A stretch of 5,793 nt of DNA from JBGTCY01 sp041748615. Its GTDB lineage: Bacteria; Bacteroidota; Bacteroidia; Chitinophagales; CAIOSU01. The notes below the pieces were generated by a model. That model was not told where the DNA came from, did no database searches, and saw only the letters and a list, made by a program, of their open reading frames with translations. The stretch lies in assembly GCA_041748615.1 (NCBI GenBank), contig JBGTCY010000223.1, positions 1-5,793 on the forward strand, written 5' to 3'. The translations under genes were made by a program, and so were the position numbers. Shown piece after piece: positions 5,421 to 5,793 of the stretch. Each line of letters begins with the position of its first letter. The stretch's first letter is position 1.

Positions 5421-5470
5421 ATCTTGATATGTACCTAAAGCAAGTTTTTACAGGCATAAAAGTAAATGAG

Positions 5471-5793
5471 ATGAAAATATTATTTTATAAATACCACGGG
5501 AACGGAAATGATTTTATTCTAATGGATAACCGGAAGCGGCAATATGATAACTTGTCAACTTCAGTCATCCAAAAATTATGTCACAGAAGATTTGGTATCG
5601 GAGCGGATGGACTTATTCTGTTAAACAAAAATTCAGATGAATATGATTTTCACATGAAATATTTCAACGCGGATGGCAATGAAAGCACCATGTGCGGAAA
5701 TGGCGGAAGATGTATGATACAATTTGCCGGAGAGTTGGGAATGATTGAGAAAAAAACTAAATTCACCGCGATAGATGGGGAACATGAGGGTAT
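5471..5793 (+). CDS. dapF: Diaminopimelate epimerase, N-terminal part (cut by window edge)
   Basis: DapF is a cofactor-independent enzyme that converts LL- to meso-diaminopimelate, which feeds peptidoglycan cross-links and lysine synthesis in the cytoplasm. The 107 visible residues are the first of two pseudo-symmetric domains of a protein usually around 260-280 long. Family motifs are KYHGNGNDFILMDNR (7-21), LCHRRFGIGADGLILL (36-51) and FNADGNESTMCGNGGRC (65-81), where Cys75 is one of the two catalytic acid/base cysteines. The second cysteine lies beyond the window. The start ATG at 5471 is preceded by an ATG at 5466 that reads ATG AGA and then a stop, so that upstream codon cannot be the start. 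The leader is A-rich with no Shine-Dalgarno sequence. The gene begins 50 bp downstream of the two-hairpin repeat. Confidence 0.95.
   Translation, partial: MKILFYKYHGNGNDFILMDNRKRQYDNLSTSVIQKLCHRRFGIGADGLILLNKNSDEYDFHMKYFNADGNESTMCGNGGRCMIQFAGELGMIEKKTKFTAIDGEHEG

Larger units (their letters stand above)
5120..5470. other. Non-coding region between degP and dapF
   Basis: These 351 bases hold no convincing gene. From 5120 to about 5280 the DNA is AT-rich and should contain the degP promoter, read leftward. The best -7-like match there is TACTTTTT on the minus strand (5213-5206), one base from consensus and without a clear -33 partner. TTTAAC occurs twice on the plus strand, at 5251-5256 and 5261-5266, exactly 10 bp apart. 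The second copy lies within the 16-bp motif at 5260-5275. From about 5341 the composition turns GC-richer where the two-hairpin repeat sits. The last 50 bases before dapF contain no recognisable promoter or Shine-Dalgarno sequence. Confidence 0.6.

Overview
The window looks like an ordinary chromosomal stretch from a Bacteroidota bacterium. This is inferred from protein-family resemblance, from starts that lack a Shine-Dalgarno sequence and are preceded by A/T-rich DNA, and from -7-like boxes of the Bacteroidota type (TAnnTTTG) in the kbl/pdhB divergent gap. It is moderately AT-rich, most strongly between genes. I see no phage, transposase, CRISPR, toxin-antitoxin or biosynthetic cluster. The genes are mostly conserved housekeeping genes, and I do not find convincing evidence of a new multi-gene system. 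The more unusual content is in the intergenic DNA.

Layout from left to right. Positions 2-49 (+) are the last codons of a gene entering from the left, encoding a hydrophobic tail. A convergent minus-strand block follows, in transcription order: kbl (glycine C-acetyltransferase, 2434-1232), a small unrecognised exported or membrane-anchored protein (1126-809), and a beta-class carbonic anhydrase (750-103). It ends at a good rho-independent terminator at 80-51. Divergent from kbl, across a 106-bp gap, is pdhB (pyruvate dehydrogenase E1 beta, 2541-3521, +). It converges on a DegP/DegQ-type periplasmic protease (5119-3632, -), and a strong hairpin terminator (3545-3573) lies between the two. After a 351-bp non-coding stretch, dapF (diaminopimelate epimerase, + from 5471) begins and runs off the right edge.

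Functional links. KBL and pyruvate dehydrogenase both produce acetyl-CoA, from threonine carbon and from pyruvate respectively. Carbonic anhydrase interconverts CO2 and bicarbonate for carboxylation and pH balance. DegP handles envelope protein quality control, and DapF supplies meso-diaminopimelate for peptidoglycan and lysine. Apart from the possible kbl / small ORF / carbonic anhydrase transcription unit, they look like independent neighbours rather than a pathway. The partners expected for two of them, the E1 alpha subunit for PdhB and threonine dehydrogenase for KBL, are not in the window.

Non-coding points worth a look: a compact element of about 75 bp with two hairpins of equal loop size just upstream of dapF (5346-5420), which resembles dispersed intergenic repeats; a 16-bp motif present twice with one mismatch (1165-1180 and 5260-5275), each copy upstream of a minus-strand gene for an exported protein; and a perfect 9-bp direct repeat in the kbl/pdhB divergent promoter region.
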